Both the position numbers and the translations under genes were made by a program. A stretch of DNA of 64,000 bases from an uncultured Eubacteriales bacterium (GTDB taxonomy: Bacteria > Bacillota > Clostridia > Lachnospirales > Cellulosilyticaceae): the NCBI GenBank assembly GCA_900551325.1, contig URVM01000012.1, positions 26,036-90,035 on the forward strand. The letters are read 5' to 3'. The notes beneath the pieces were generated by a model. It did no database searches. It saw only the letters and a program-made list of their open reading frames with translations, and was not told the origin of the DNA. Positions 63,947 to 64,000 of the stretch are shown in pieces. The first letter of the stretch is position 1; each line of letters opens with the position of its first letter.

Positions 63947-64000
63947 AAACTGTACCCCTTGTCAAGGACATCTATTAAGAAGGGTTTTGTCTCTAGCGCT

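Noticed and set aside
1..64000. tRNA, rRNA, prophage or CRISPR features
   Set aside because: I looked for cloverleaf/GGTTCRA patterns, rRNA segments, integrases and repeat-spacer arrays and saw none. A covariance search would be needed to exclude a divergent small RNA.

Overview
The window is low-GC, Gram-positive DNA: AT-rich intergenic regions, strong GGAGG-type ribosome binding sites, many U-run hairpin terminators, and YesM/YesN, LplA/LplB/LplC-type, BlaI/BlaR1 and CdaR families. The dense carbohydrate-degradation content suggests an anaerobic plant- or glycan-degrading clostridium of the Lachnospiraceae/Cellulosilyticum kind. That assignment is inference; no rRNA, tRNA or other phylogenetic marker was seen in the window.

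Layout. 1-2511: 3' end of a rhamnulokinase/fuculokinase-like FGGY kinase and a GH29 alpha-L-fucosidase. 2541-5855: a membrane protein, an OmpR/histidine-kinase pair with an 11-bp direct-repeat operator, and a self-contained 55-codon gene. 5945-15963: a second GH29 fucosidase behind a YesM/YesN two-component system, divergent from an LplA-LplB-LplC-type sugar importer with two solute-binding lipoproteins. 16029-17874: a thioredoxin-thioredoxin-CcdA fusion and a small gene. 18225-22111: a LacI-type regulator, xylA and xylB. 22226-27317: an AraC regulator divergent from a GPH symporter and a GH2 glycosidase. 27432-31303: a membrane protein, a PHP phosphoesterase, and a DUF3137-LemA pair. 31428-35009: a HutP-family RNA-binding protein, then a strong promoter, a ~450-nt UAG-rich leader with a terminator/anti-terminator, then a COG2984/4120/1101 ABC transporter. 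35010-36753: no intact gene; two inverted copies of a ~250-bp fold-back element and two gene fragments. 36754-39863: PHP-discoidin protein and a DUF4091 protein. 40149-42936: YwlG-like protein, VOC protein, GNAT acetyltransferase, MerR regulator. 42997-53486: a Bla/Mec-type regulon, blaI-blaR1 and three penicillin-binding proteins, with three TACANNTGTA operators. 53566-57477: cdaR, GntP-type permease and glycerate kinase. 57657-63238: DegV, membrane protein, galE, and a redox cluster (thioredoxin reductase, glutaredoxin-like, GltD-like). 63404-64000: an internally deleted glycerate kinase pseudogene and a third, partial copy of the repeat.

Main themes are uptake and breakdown of fucose-, xylose- and galactose-containing glycans, an inducible alternative peptidoglycan-synthesis set predicted to respond to beta-lactams, and glycerate use. 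The most interesting unexplained signal is at 31428-32343: a hutP homologue directly upstream of a leader with about 30 UAG triplets and an attenuator. HutP proteins are RNA-binding antiterminators that recognise spaced NAG triplets, so this may be a self-contained HutP-controlled transporter system.
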